A stretch of 64,000 bases of DNA from Bicyclus anynana. Lineage: Eukaryota; Arthropoda; Insecta; Lepidoptera; Nymphalidae. Made by a program: the position numbers and the translations under genes. Below the pieces are notes generated by a model that saw only the letters and a list, made by a program, of their open reading frames with translations, had not been told where the DNA came from and did not search any database. Every line of letters starts with the position of its first letter. Within the stretch, counting starts at the first letter, position 1. The stretch spans positions 3,844,001-3,908,000 of the forward strand of contig NC_069095.1 of assembly GCF_947172395.1 (NCBI RefSeq). The letters are read 5' to 3'. Of the stretch, positions 36,507 through 46,295 are shown in pieces.

Positions 36507-38687
36507 CAGTATCTAGCTTAAAGCATTTTGTAGCGAAGTAAAGGCTGATTGACACGTGATCCGCGCGCCGTGAATTTTGGCCACCTTTCAATGTACTCGC
36601 GCACTTTTTGTGCAGATACTTTTATTGCTCTATTATGAACTCCACAATAGACCGCAGCGACGCAGAAAATATTTAATAAAGACCTATTGTAACTTTGGTT
36701 CCGGCTGTCATTTATACTAGGTACATGTATGCTATTCTCAAATTTTTTCCACTCTGTGTTTGTATCATCAGATCTCACTGATGATTTTAATTTAGAAAAT
36801 ATTACACAAGGTAGTGATAACGTTTCGTGTGATGTTATAAACCAAGTAACTATTACTGTTGAAAATGTACTGCTAGGACTAAAAAAATTAGATGTAACAA
36901 AAGGATCTGGGCTAGATAATATTCCACCAATCTTCTTCAAATCAACTGCTGATACAATTTGCAAACCATTGTGCATATTGTACAGCATGTGCCTTCAGCA
37001 AGGCACATTCCCTACAAAATGGAAGATGGCACGAATAGTACCAGTGCACAAAGGAGGATCTAAGAAAGATGTGGAAAACTATCGCCCAATTTCTATATTA
37101 CCTGTGCTCGCTAAACTTTTCGAAAAAATTATACACAACGCCATTTATCGTACAATTCACAAAATTATTATACCACAGCAACATGGTTTTGTTCTTCAGC
37201 GATCCACGGTAACAAACCTCCTGGAATTCACCTCTAAATTATTTGAAAGCTTAGACAACAACAGACAAACTGATACTATATACACTGATTATCAAAAGGC
37301 ATTTGATAGGGTAGATCACAAAATGTTGCTTGTAAAACTAGCTTATAACGGTATACGTGGTAATTTATGGAGATGGTTTAAATCGTATATAACAAACCGT
37401 ACTCAGAAAGTGGTTATTAACGGTTATGAATCAGACATAGTTGTGATTACGTCCGGTGTTCCACAAGGTTCTATCCTAGGACCTCTATTATTTATCATTT
37501 TTATCAATGACATTTATAAATGCTTTGTCCATAGTAACATTCTACTATACGCCGATGACCTTAAAATATTTAAAACTATCGAAACGCCGGATGATCATCA
37601 CAACCTTCAAGCTGACTTAGATAGATTTACAGAATATTGTTTGAGAAATAAACTTAGTTTAAGCCTAAATAAATGTAAATATATCACTTTTACGAAGAAA
37701 AAATTTGTAAGTAACTTTAACTATTCGCTCTGTGGTGTTAGTCTCGAAAAAGTTAATACTATCAAAGATCTTGGAGTTACATTAGACAGTAAACTACACT
37801 TGGACATACATATTGAAAACATTATAAATAAATCATATAAAATGTACGGATTTGTAATGAGAGCAAGCAATAATTTCAAGAAAGCATCAACATATGTTCA
37901 TCTGTACAAAACACTAGTTCGTTCACAACTAGAATATGCTGTTGCTATTTGGAACCCTCATTATGAAAAATATGTTAAGAGCCTTGAAACTGTTCAGAAA
38001 AAATTCTTAAGGACTATGCACTACAAATGTACGAGAAACCGCTTATCCTATGACCAACTTTTAAAAAGATATAAACTGCTCGACTTAAAATCAAGACGTA
38101 AGCAATTGGAAGTCATGCTTTTATACGATCTGTGTCACAATAAATATGATTGTACAGCTTTAACGCGTAAACTCTGCTATAGTGTGCCATATAAAATGCG
38201 TGCACGTAGTGGTCGCGAACATCGACTGTTTGCAACTACTAGGTGCCGCACAAATGCAGGTAAACGGTCACCAATAGTAAGAATGACACAGACGTATAAT
38301 AAGCACTTCAAAAACATAGACATTTTTGCCAGTCGAGTAGGTACTTTTAAAAAGTTGGTCATCGGTACACTTAAAAGCGATTAATAATTTTGCTATTTAT
38401 TTATATACTTTAATTTTTATTGTACTTGTGTCATTTCTTTTTTTGTTTTTTTTTTATTTCATTATTTTCTTTTCTTTGTATAAAAGCACTTTGTTAGATA
38501 ATTTAATTTGAATATCATTTTTATCAGCCCCATCTACATTTTGGATAATTACTCGTGGATAGAGATGTGGGTTGTGTATGTAAACTATTTGTTTTTAAAT
38601 TTACTTTAAGTTTTGTAATATATATTATTGTACACAACTGTTTTCGATCCCAAATAAATAAAATAAAATAAAATAAAAATGTTGTAA
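36507..38687 (+). mobile_element. Jockey-superfamily non-LTR retrotransposon, 5'-incomplete
   Basis: The element carries an intact reverse-transcriptase ORF (36729-38384), a 3' UTR and a tail of AAATA-type repeats at about 38652-38680. Two duplication candidates bound it. One is the 10-bp palindrome AGTGTACACT at 36497-36506 and 38688-38697. The other is the 6-bp TTGTAA at 36687-36692 and 38682-38687. Under the first, 36507-36692 belongs to the element; under the second the element begins at 36693. The endonuclease domain that normally precedes the RT is absent under either reading, so the copy is 5'-truncated or rearranged and non-autonomous. Confidence 0.8.
36729..38384 (+). CDS. Reverse transcriptase of a Jockey-like non-LTR retrotransposon
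   Basis: This 551-residue ORF encodes the RNA-dependent DNA polymerase used in target-primed reverse transcription. Catalytic motifs are present: the first palm aspartate in YQKAFDRVDH (Asp near residue 193), SGVPQGSILGPLLF, and YADDLKIF (Tyr near 274). The thumb-like region includes LGVTLDSKLH and LVRSQLEYAVAIWNP, typical of the Jockey superfamily. The ORF has no internal stop or frameshift, so it is either young or recently degraded only at its 5' end. The reading frame is open back to a TAA at 36690-36692. No apurinic endonuclease domain and no gag-like ORF1 with zinc knuckles are present. Assignment to Jockey rather than CR1 is from motif wording and is tentative. The ATG at 36729 is the first in-frame ATG but need not be the natural start. 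Confidence 0.88.
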   Translation: MLFSNFFHSVFVSSDLTDDFNLENITQGSDNVSCDVINQVTITVENVLLGLKKLDVTKGSGLDNIPPIFFKSTADTICKPLCILYSMCLQQGTFPTKWKMARIVPVHKGGSKKDVENYRPISILPVLAKLFEKIIHNAIYRTIHKIIIPQQHGFVLQRSTVTNLLEFTSKLFESLDNNRQTDTIYTDYQKAFDRVDHKMLLVKLAYNGIRGNLWRWFKSYITNRTQKVVINGYESDIVVITSGVPQGSILGPLLFIIFINDIYKCFVHSNILLYADDLKIFKTIETPDDHHNLQADLDRFTEYCLRNKLSLSLNKCKYITFTKKKFVSNFNYSLCGVSLEKVNTIKDLGVTLDSKLHLDIHIENIINKSYKMYGFVMRASNNFKKASTYVHLYKTLVRSQLEYAVAIWNPHYEKYVKSLETVQKKFLRTMHYKCTRNRLSYDQLLKRYKLLDLKSRRKQLEVMLLYDLCHNKYDCTALTRKLCYSVPYKMRARSGREHRLFATTRCRTNAGKRSPIVRMTQTYNKHFKNIDIFASRVGTFKKLVIGTLKSD

Positions 38688-38697
38688 AGTGTACACT

Positions 38698-39110
38698 ACT
38701 GCAAACTTTACATTATATACCCATATGTGCAATATTTTTAAAAAGTTGAATTCAGTTCAATATGTGAATGGAAAGCAAAATTTATAATGGTAACATTTCA
38801 AAAAGAAAGAAATCTTTGCTCACAGACAGATCTAATCATACGTGAAAGTATGATGAACCTGTGTTGACCATACCTTAGGCATTGTAAAAAAGCCACCCTA
38901 AGAAAAATATCGTTTGAGATTAAACTTTAAGGGTTTTAACGAAGGTTCACCACGAAACCATGGTGTAGGAGCATAAACAGACAAAGTTAGGCCATTAGCA
39001 ATACCACACCAATGTTGATACTAGCGTCTCACACTACGGTATATTTACTTTGAAGTATTGTAAGTAATACCAAACATTACAATTCTTTAGGTAGAAAATG
39101 AATTATAGAT
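38698..39110. other. Intergenic DNA
   Basis: No gene or repeat recognised. Confidence 0.3.
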
Positions 39111-39338
39111 TTTTTTTTATTTTTTACACCTTAGTCCTCGACTTCAATCTCACCTGATGGTCACTCAAGTGATGATGCAGTATAAAATGAAAGCGAGTCA
39201 ACTTGTTAGGAAGAGGATGAAAATCCACACCACGGTTTCTACACGTTATCGTACCGGAACGCTAATTCGCTTGGCGGTACGTCTTTGCCGGTAGGGTAGT
39301 AACTAGCCACGACCGAAGTCTCCCACCAGCCGACTTGG
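39111..39338 (-). mobile_element. SINE family B, 5'-truncated copy
   Basis: Contains CTCACCTGATGGTCACTCAA, CGTACCGGAACGCTAATTCG and CGGTACGTCTTTGCCGGTAG. The tRNA head is lost. Confidence 0.75.
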
Positions 39339-40481
39339 GTAACGTGCGAATTGTAGAAATGCGGTAGCCGAACCTAAAATCGTAAAGGCCACCATGTAAA
39401 TAATTCCGCTGGCCGACTTGAATTATCTGGCCCGGCTCGCAATAAAACACCGACACTGGAAATTTTATCAGGGAAAGAACACGTTGCCATATTTCATTAG
39501 GCCAACCGTCTGTCTGTGTGTGTACGGTGTAAAAGTATTATATTAATCTTTCATGGGGTTGTGCATTATTGTCTCCTGTACGGTTGATATTTATAGTGGA
39601 AGAAGATATAGTAGACTTTGTTGGAGATCTCCTTCTAGTCGATAAATTATATTATCGTGAACAAATATTAATTATCGTTATTAGCAACACCAGCCCTGAG
39701 ATGTAAGGTACAATTTTATTTCATAACTTGTAAATTTATAATTTTTTTCTGCAACAATCTTCGGCAAAGAAAGCAAGACGTTTTAAAAAAAACGTTCATG
39801 AAATATGTTACGCTTAACAGTTGCAAGTTAGCGACATCTTTGCAACAATTTGTAGAGAGTTTTATTTCACCACGAGTAAGACAGTTTTAATTGGAATAGC
39901 TTCGAGGCCTTAATAAATCTTTGCTTCATTGATACTCAATTTTTATGACAAACCTAATTTTATTTTATTTTTCCTACCTTAACAATGTATGTAATATAAT
40001 TTTGCACCTACTTACTTCGAAGCTGGTTCTTTATGAAAAATAATGAATCTAAAAATATGGAGTGCACATTATTTGCACTCTGTAGTAGTAGATATTATGT
40101 TAGCATAGGTACAATGAACATTATTTTATACTTTAACGTGAAGAGTTTTTTCCAATTTCTACATTAATTAAATTGCGTAACAAAGTTCATAGTAAGAATT
40201 TAATCAAAGAACAAATCAAAATGGTATGCCAATAACATCCAGAAACGCTCATTGACGGCAGACCGAACAAATTGGAGGAATTGTGTGCGAACTGCGAACA
40301 CAACAAAGGTTGCAATTGAAATTTCTAAGATGCCTGTTACATTTTTCTTAGTGGGAGCACGTACCGCTCGGCGGGGGATGGCTCGAACCTCTGCGAAATT
40401 CTACACAATAACGTTCTTCCGTTTATAATTGTGCCGCAAATGTTGTACGAGCCCCTACGTGACGCACAATCGGAATGCCCG
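39339..40481. other. Intergenic DNA
   Basis: No gene. GC-richer unique pieces at about 39340-39480 and 40240-40480 flank AT-rich sequence. Confidence 0.35.
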
Positions 40482-40493
40482 ATAACGCGCTAC

Positions 40494-41185
40494 AGACAGT
40501 GTGACTGCGACAGCCAGACATACCTAATCTTAAGATGGCTGAAATTTTGTCTAACCATAGGTAAGTACGGTGCGGAAGCCAATAGTGGCTTTGGAAGGTA
40601 GCAAGTTTCAAGGTTTCAGATTCTCAATTTCCCACGTAAAAAAATGTATGTATTTTTTATATGTTTTTATTTATATCTACGGTATATCATGAGGAATCAT
40701 GTCTGCAATTGCCAAACCGTTAGCTTCGTGACACTGGTAAATGTTTGCTAGAGACCCTTTCTCTCTCTAAACCAAAATCTTTAAGGGTGTTTTTCGAAGG
40801 GTTGTCGCGACTGGGGGACTTGATATCTCATATTATGCAGATGATAATATAATAAAATACGCTTTATACATGGGAGGTTCAGGGTCTGGATCCTTAAAAA
40901 TTACTATCTCAGCCACCACAGTCCAAACTCCATAATTGGCTACCGCACCTATGGTAGAAGCATGGACTCACGAACTTTTAGCTTTCATTACATGATGCCT
41001 CAAGGTCGATTTCGGCTACAGCGACGCTTCTGACTCCTCATGTCTTGGTAAGGAACTCGGATGGATAGTTTTCTGGTGTGTTTTCCAGTGACTAATGTAC
41101 CCTATTTTTGCCTTAAAAGTGCGACTACATAGGGCACAAGATATCATACATGACAGAATGTCTAGCCATGGCAGGCTCTCAGTCC
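40494..41185. mobile_element. Long-inverted-repeat (fold-back) element, copy 4
   Basis: Left arm: CAGCCAGACATACCTAATCT then AAGATGGCTGAAATTTTG and GCCAATAGTGGCTTTGGAAG. Right arm: CACCACAGTCCAAACTCCAT ... TGTCTAGCCATGGCAGGCTC, ending AGTCC. A 12-bp direct repeat, ATAACGCGCTAC, lies immediately outside at 40482-40493 and 41186-41197. The core shares a CCCTTCGAA-type segment with copy 2 in reverse. Confidence 0.7.
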
Positions 41186-41197
41186 ATAACGCGCTAC

Positions 41198-42390
41198 GGC
41201 AACACTGTGCAAGGAATTCCTATTTTATAGCGTAATCATATGTATCTCGCGCGGGTCTCCGCCTTGTTTGAGACTCCGGCAAGTAAAAGCCGATAAGTGC
41301 GACTGAATTCGTTCGATACGCAAATCGAGCATAATTTTTATTATCTACGTCTTATCGGCATTGAGTAATGCAATGCAGCTGTAATTAACTGCATTTGTGT
41401 GTACATGCCTGCGTGCATTATCAACTAAACTTTAAATTAATAACATATCAGGGAATAAAATTGCTTTTAAGTCCTAAACAAGCCTGAATTGAATGTGAAT
41501 AACCTTTCTGAGATACAGAGCTGAAATATAGATATTTAATCAGCATTTACTTGAGCGCACTGTGTTCAAAACAACTTGATGGAGGAATGAGTAGGATAAC
41601 CCCCTTAAAGGGCAACCAAGAAATGCTACGTCGTTCGAATAGATTTCTCACGGAAAATAATAAAAAATATATATAAAAAAATTGGTAGTATATTTTTACA
41701 ACTTTTGATTAGTTTCGGTAAACATTACCTAACTTATATTTTAAATTTAATAAAAAAATCAGCATTATTTTGCGGTTTACGGTCTCGGTATTCAAATATG
41801 TTCAAATGACGAAAAGTCTAGGATAGTTTAGAAAATAAGGAAAATAGGAAATAGAATAGTGGCGTACAATGACCAATAAAAAAAAGTTATACTAAAATTT
41901 AAATTGCATATAACCATTTAAATGTCTCTCAGTGAATGAGTCGTTCAATCAATCACACACCATTAGTCAGCACGCGTACGATCGATTCACACAATAGACA
42001 ATACGAATAATACTTTCTGACAACACTTCAAGCAAAATTTGCTAGACTCACTAATACAATATTGACATATTTTTTGTTGAGCGACTAATATTAAGCCCAT
42101 TAAGAATATAATTTGCTTAAAGATTGATTAGATAGGAAGAATCAATACAATTATTATATCCATGTTATAGATAGAATATTGTATGTAGAAGCCAACGACA
42201 TTGAGTCACTGGATATGGCTAGAAGTCCGTCTAGAAAACCCCACAGTAGCGAAAAATGTAAAGTTTGTATGTTTCAATATTATAAAAAAATCTTTCAGTA
42301 ATGTCGGTGTGCGCTGAATAAACAATTTAATATGTGAAAATAATATAATATGAAATAAACAGATTTAAATTAAAATATAAAAGGTATATT
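41198..42390. other. AT-rich intergenic DNA
   Basis: No gene. Unique sequence; GC-richer only near 41220-41410. Confidence 0.35.
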
Positions 42391-42409
42391 TTTTTTTTGT
42401 TTTTTTTTT

Positions 42410-42597
42410 AATCTTTACAAGTTAGCACTTGAGTGTCATCTCACTTGATGGTAAGTGATGTTGCAATCTAAGATGGAAGCTGGCTAATTTGTTAGGAGGA
42501 GGATTAAAATCCACGCGCGTTTCAGTTTCCACACGACATCGTACTGGAATGCTAAATCGCTTGGCGGTACGTCTTTGGCGGTAGGGCGGTAACTGGC
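42410..42597 (-). mobile_element. SINE family B, 3' half, first of two adjacent copies
   Basis: Reads TCTTTACAAGTTAGCACTTG to GGTAGGGCGGTAACTGG. It stops where 21-23 bp of SINE A (GGCCTAACCCCTCTCATTGT) begin, and the next SINE B follows at once. Confidence 0.75.
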
Positions 42598-42617
42598 CTA
42601 ACCCCTCTCATTGTGAG

Positions 42618-42941
42618 TTTTTTATTCTGTACAAGTTAGCCCTTGACTACAATCTCACCTGATGGTAAGTGATGATGCAATCTAAGATGGAAGCGGGCTA
42701 ACTTGTTAGGAGTAGGATGACAATCAACACCCCTTTCGGTTTCTACACGACATCGTACCGGAACGCTTAATCGCTTGGCAGTACGTCTTTGCCGGTAGGG
42801 TGATAACTAGCCACGGCCGAGGCCTCCCACCAGCCAGACCTGGACAAATTAAGAAAACCTCAATCAGCCCAGTCGGGGATCGAACCCAGGACCTCCGTCT
42901 TGTAAGTCCACTGCGCATACCACTGCGCCACTGAGGCCGTC
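42618..42941 (-). mobile_element. SINE family B, near full-length copy
   Basis: On the minus strand the head carries CAGTGGCGCAGTGGTATGCG (A box) and GGGTTCGATCCCCGACTGG (B box), then the CTGGTGGGAGGCCTCGGCC body and the GTCAAGGGCTAACTTGTA end. The tRNA-derived promoter explains why other, truncated copies lack this end. Confidence 0.9.
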
Positions 42942-44382
42942 ATAAAGTCATGACTAGTAGTCAGATTAAGTCCTTAGTGTTAGTCATTAGAGTTGTTTAG
43001 TTACATTTTGCCAAATCAATAAATAAAATGCAACATCTAACTATTGTAATTCCAGGGTAGAGACGCAGATGCGTTCGATTGTTCTCGCGCAACAAAGTGG
43101 GCGAATGGGCCCGCGACAGTTTCTAATTGTGCCGCGACAATGCGTAATCTAACCGGTCCCATTGGAAGCCACGTTGCACCTCCCAGCGGAACACTGCGTG
43201 GAATAGAGCCGCTTTGTAAAACTATCGGAAAAAAATATTACTAAAATATTTCAATAAATAATTAAAATCTTATCAAGTCTTCTAGCAAAATAAAGCTATT
43301 ATTAACACACATAATATTTCATCAATAAGTATATAAAATCTTATCTTCCAGCAAAATAAAGCTATTATTAACTAGACATTATATATATTACACTGATTCA
43401 CAAATTGCTGTCTAGTTATGAAGCGTTTATTGTGAGTAATGTAACAAGTTATAATAGAATAGAATTCTACTTTATTGAAAAACACAAAGTAGGTAAATAT
43501 AGACAGAAGAGAAAAAAAACTTTTTATAACAAAAATTAAAGTAAATGAAGAATAAAGTTATATAACAGGGCGACAACCTAAATGCAAAAGCGTAAATCAG
43601 TCCATCGTTCTGTACGCAAGGTCCTGAAACCTTATTATTTATATTATTTAAATTGGGCGTTCCACATTTTTTTAATGTCATTGGTGTAAATGTAGTTAAG
43701 ATACATTGAGATTTTTAGTATAACACAGCCTAGGTTATTTACAAGTTAAGTGTTATTAATTTTTATATAACGTGACGTTAATTAATTATTTAAAAAAAAA
43801 AAATTAATGTTAAAGTCGACTCCATTAGTCGCTAGTACAAACGGCACCCCATGGCTTGCCAGGTGACGGGACGCTCGACTAACGGTGGAATTCATAGTCG
43901 TAGTAGGGGGCCCCTAAGGGGATTATTCAGCCGCTATGTGTCGAATTCAACCCCTACGCGTTTCATAGACAAAAGAAACCCCTCATTTGACAGGAGCTGG
44001 CGGCTGACTGCTGAATTACCGATATTTGTCAGCCAAACCATCCCCTGGCATTTTTTTTTGTTGTTATTCGTGATTTATTTATTAGAAAGTGGACGTTCGG
44101 ATCGTTATAAGTGAAGTTATAAACAGCGAGTTATATCAGTGCCCAAGATATATATTCGCAATTGCGTAAACCCAGTATAATACTATGGCGATATGGAATG
44201 TACGAAAGATTCTCATATTAGGCATAATATGCCTCTGTTTGATGAAGAATGAACACAGAAGACCAAGAGAGGAATACCAATACCGCTAGTATTATACATT
44301 CTAGCAGCACTTCGATTCTATGAAACGGGATGTTATCAGGTACGTACCTTTGTTCATTATCAATAATTTTTTGTTCATGAAG
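42942..44382. other. Intergenic DNA with a GC-rich block and a small unassigned ORF
   Basis: No known gene. A GC-richer unique block at 43060-43215 is candidate regulatory DNA. An 87-codon open frame at 43851-44114, GC-richer in its first half, starts soon after an A-rich run and has no recognisable domain; it may be a retroelement 5' fragment. Confidence 0.35.
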
Positions 44383-45030
44383 ACGCCGCGCGGTTTCACC
44401 CTGTGTGGTTCCCATTTCCGTAAGAATATGGGGATAAAATATAGCCTATAGAGCTCGGGAATAGTGTAGCTTCCCAACAGTGAAAGAATTTTTTAAATTG
44501 GTTCAGTAGTTCCAGAGCCTATTCAAAACATACAAACAAACAAATCTTTCCTGTTTCTATTATTAGTAAAGATAAATTAGGAGTAGATATAAAACCAATT
44601 AGCCCAGTGGGTATGACCCCTGCCTTTGATTATGATGGTGTAGGTTCCCAACAGTGATAGAATCTTTCAAATCAGTTCAGTAGTTACAGATCCTATTCAA
44701 AACAAACAAACAAATTTTTCCTGTTTATAATATTAGTATAGATAAATTAGGAGTAGGTCAAAATCCATATAGCCCAGTTGATATGACCTCTGCCTTCTAT
44801 TCGGAGAGTGTAGGTTCAAATGCTGTCTGAAACATGCACCTCCAAATCATTTCAGTTATGTGCATTTTATGAATTTAAATGTATATCACATTTCTCATAC
44901 GGTGAAGGAAAAACATTGTCTCTACATGTGTGAAGTCTGCCAATTCACATTGGGCCAGCGTGGTGGACCTTATCCCTCTCATTCTGAGAGGAGACTCATG
45001 CTTAACATACTCATGATGAAGAATTTAATT
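44383..45030 (+). mobile_element. Family D / SINE A chimera with a 174-bp tandem duplication
   Basis: Order: family D 5' part (GACGCCGCGCGGTTTCACCC), unit 1 (44471-44644), unit 2 (44645-44814), then the rest of SINE A to 45030. Each unit joins the family D 3' half (CCCAACAGTGA...TTAGTA) to the SINE A head (TAGCCCAGT...GACC). Offset between units is 174 bp and they differ at many sites, so the duplication is not recent. The breakpoint has short TTCCCAACAG / TTC similarity. Confidence 0.75.
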
Positions 45031-45984
45031 AGTTTGTTTGTAATCTAACCTATATAAATGTTAGGTATACCTATCTAGTTTTGATTTAGGAAATATACCT
45101 ATAACCTACATAAATGTAACTAACATAATGTTTATTTTCAGACTGTATGTGCATTCCATCAAGCATTCTACGAAATAACAGAAATGCCACAAGTCAAGCT
45201 GTATTGATGGCACACATAGGTATACATATAAACAACCCCGGAGGACCCTATGCACAGATTTAAAGAAACCGGCTATCATGGCAGGGAATAGCAGTGATGA
45301 GCTCTGAGAATACTGTTTTACCAAGAATACTGAGAATACTTTGGTCGAGTTTTCAGATCACAGTAATTGGAAGACCCACATACCTTGAAAAGTCAGCAGC
45401 ATTTAATATAGAGGTAGTAGGAGTGAGTGCAGTATGTTGTAAGGTGGTCACTCACTCTGAAGTCCATAACAATAGAAAATGTATACAAATCTTAATTGAA
45501 TGAAATTTATTGATTCACATCTTTAATAAAGATAATTATTAAATGTTTACTTATGCATTTTTCATTTAAGTCTGGCCCTATAAAAATATACAATAATAAC
45601 AATAAGTTATATGTAAATTATGTATTTATTGTTGTTATTAATTAAACTTTGTATTAAAAGGATATAGGTTTGATTTTAGAATTGCAATAAGTACTGTGTG
45701 GTTCATTATTATCAGCCCATTACCGGGACAAACCTACCTCCTAAATATATAATATTATGTGATCTAAAGCTTTGTGAAATGCAATTTTACCACTATTCCT
45801 AAGGATAAGCTACACTTATATTTATTTACTGCACTTACTATAAATTGTAAGAAAATACAGCATAATAGTACCTACTTGTAATTATTTCAGGTAATTATAG
45901 GTGGTTTTGAGTAAAATAAACAAATTTCCTCTTACAATATTTTTTTTATTTCAAGTAGGATTCCACATTACAAAAGTATGAAAT
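45031..45984. other. Intergenic DNA
   Basis: No gene recognised. A 69-codon open frame at 45294-45503 has no motif. Acceptor-like TTTATTTTCAG (to 45141) precedes a moderately GC-rich stretch, but no matching exon structure was found. Confidence 0.3.
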
Positions 45985-46295
45985 ATCAAACTACTTATAT
46001 AGTAAATAGTATGCTTGGGATTTCTCTGCGTGATCGTTTCACAAATGAGGAGATCCGCAGACAAACCAAAGTCACTGACATAGGTAGCACAGCGAGTCGT
46101 GAAGCTGAAGTGGCAATGGGCAGGCCACATAGTTCGAAGAGCCGATGAAATCGCAGTGTTGGTTGAACCCCCACTAGGTGGACCGAGGGCATCAAGCGGG
46201 TTGCAGGGAGCCGCTGGACGCTGGCCCCTCGAGACCGTTGTGTTTGAAAGTCCATGCAAGACGGCTATGTCCAGCAGTGGACGTCCATCGGCTGA
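45985..46295 (+). pseudogene. RTE-clade retrotransposon C-terminus, frameshifted
   Basis: Reads MLGISLRDRFTNEEIRRQTK and VTDI in one frame, then KLKWQWAGHIVRRADEI in another, then KRVAGSRW and finally YVQQWTSIG with TGA at 46293-46295. These are successive conserved blocks at the end of RTE endonuclease/reverse-transcriptases, so at least two frameshifts have occurred. The first lies just after GTCACTGACATAG. It is a 5'-truncated dead copy. Confidence 0.85.

Noticed and set aside
36518..36988. 156-residue minus-strand protein
   Set aside because: Much of it is antisense to the reverse-transcriptase ORF; only the far end is unexplained and is reported as a finding.
42860..42941. tRNA gene on the minus strand
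   Set aside because: This is the promoter head of SINE B, not a stand-alone tRNA.
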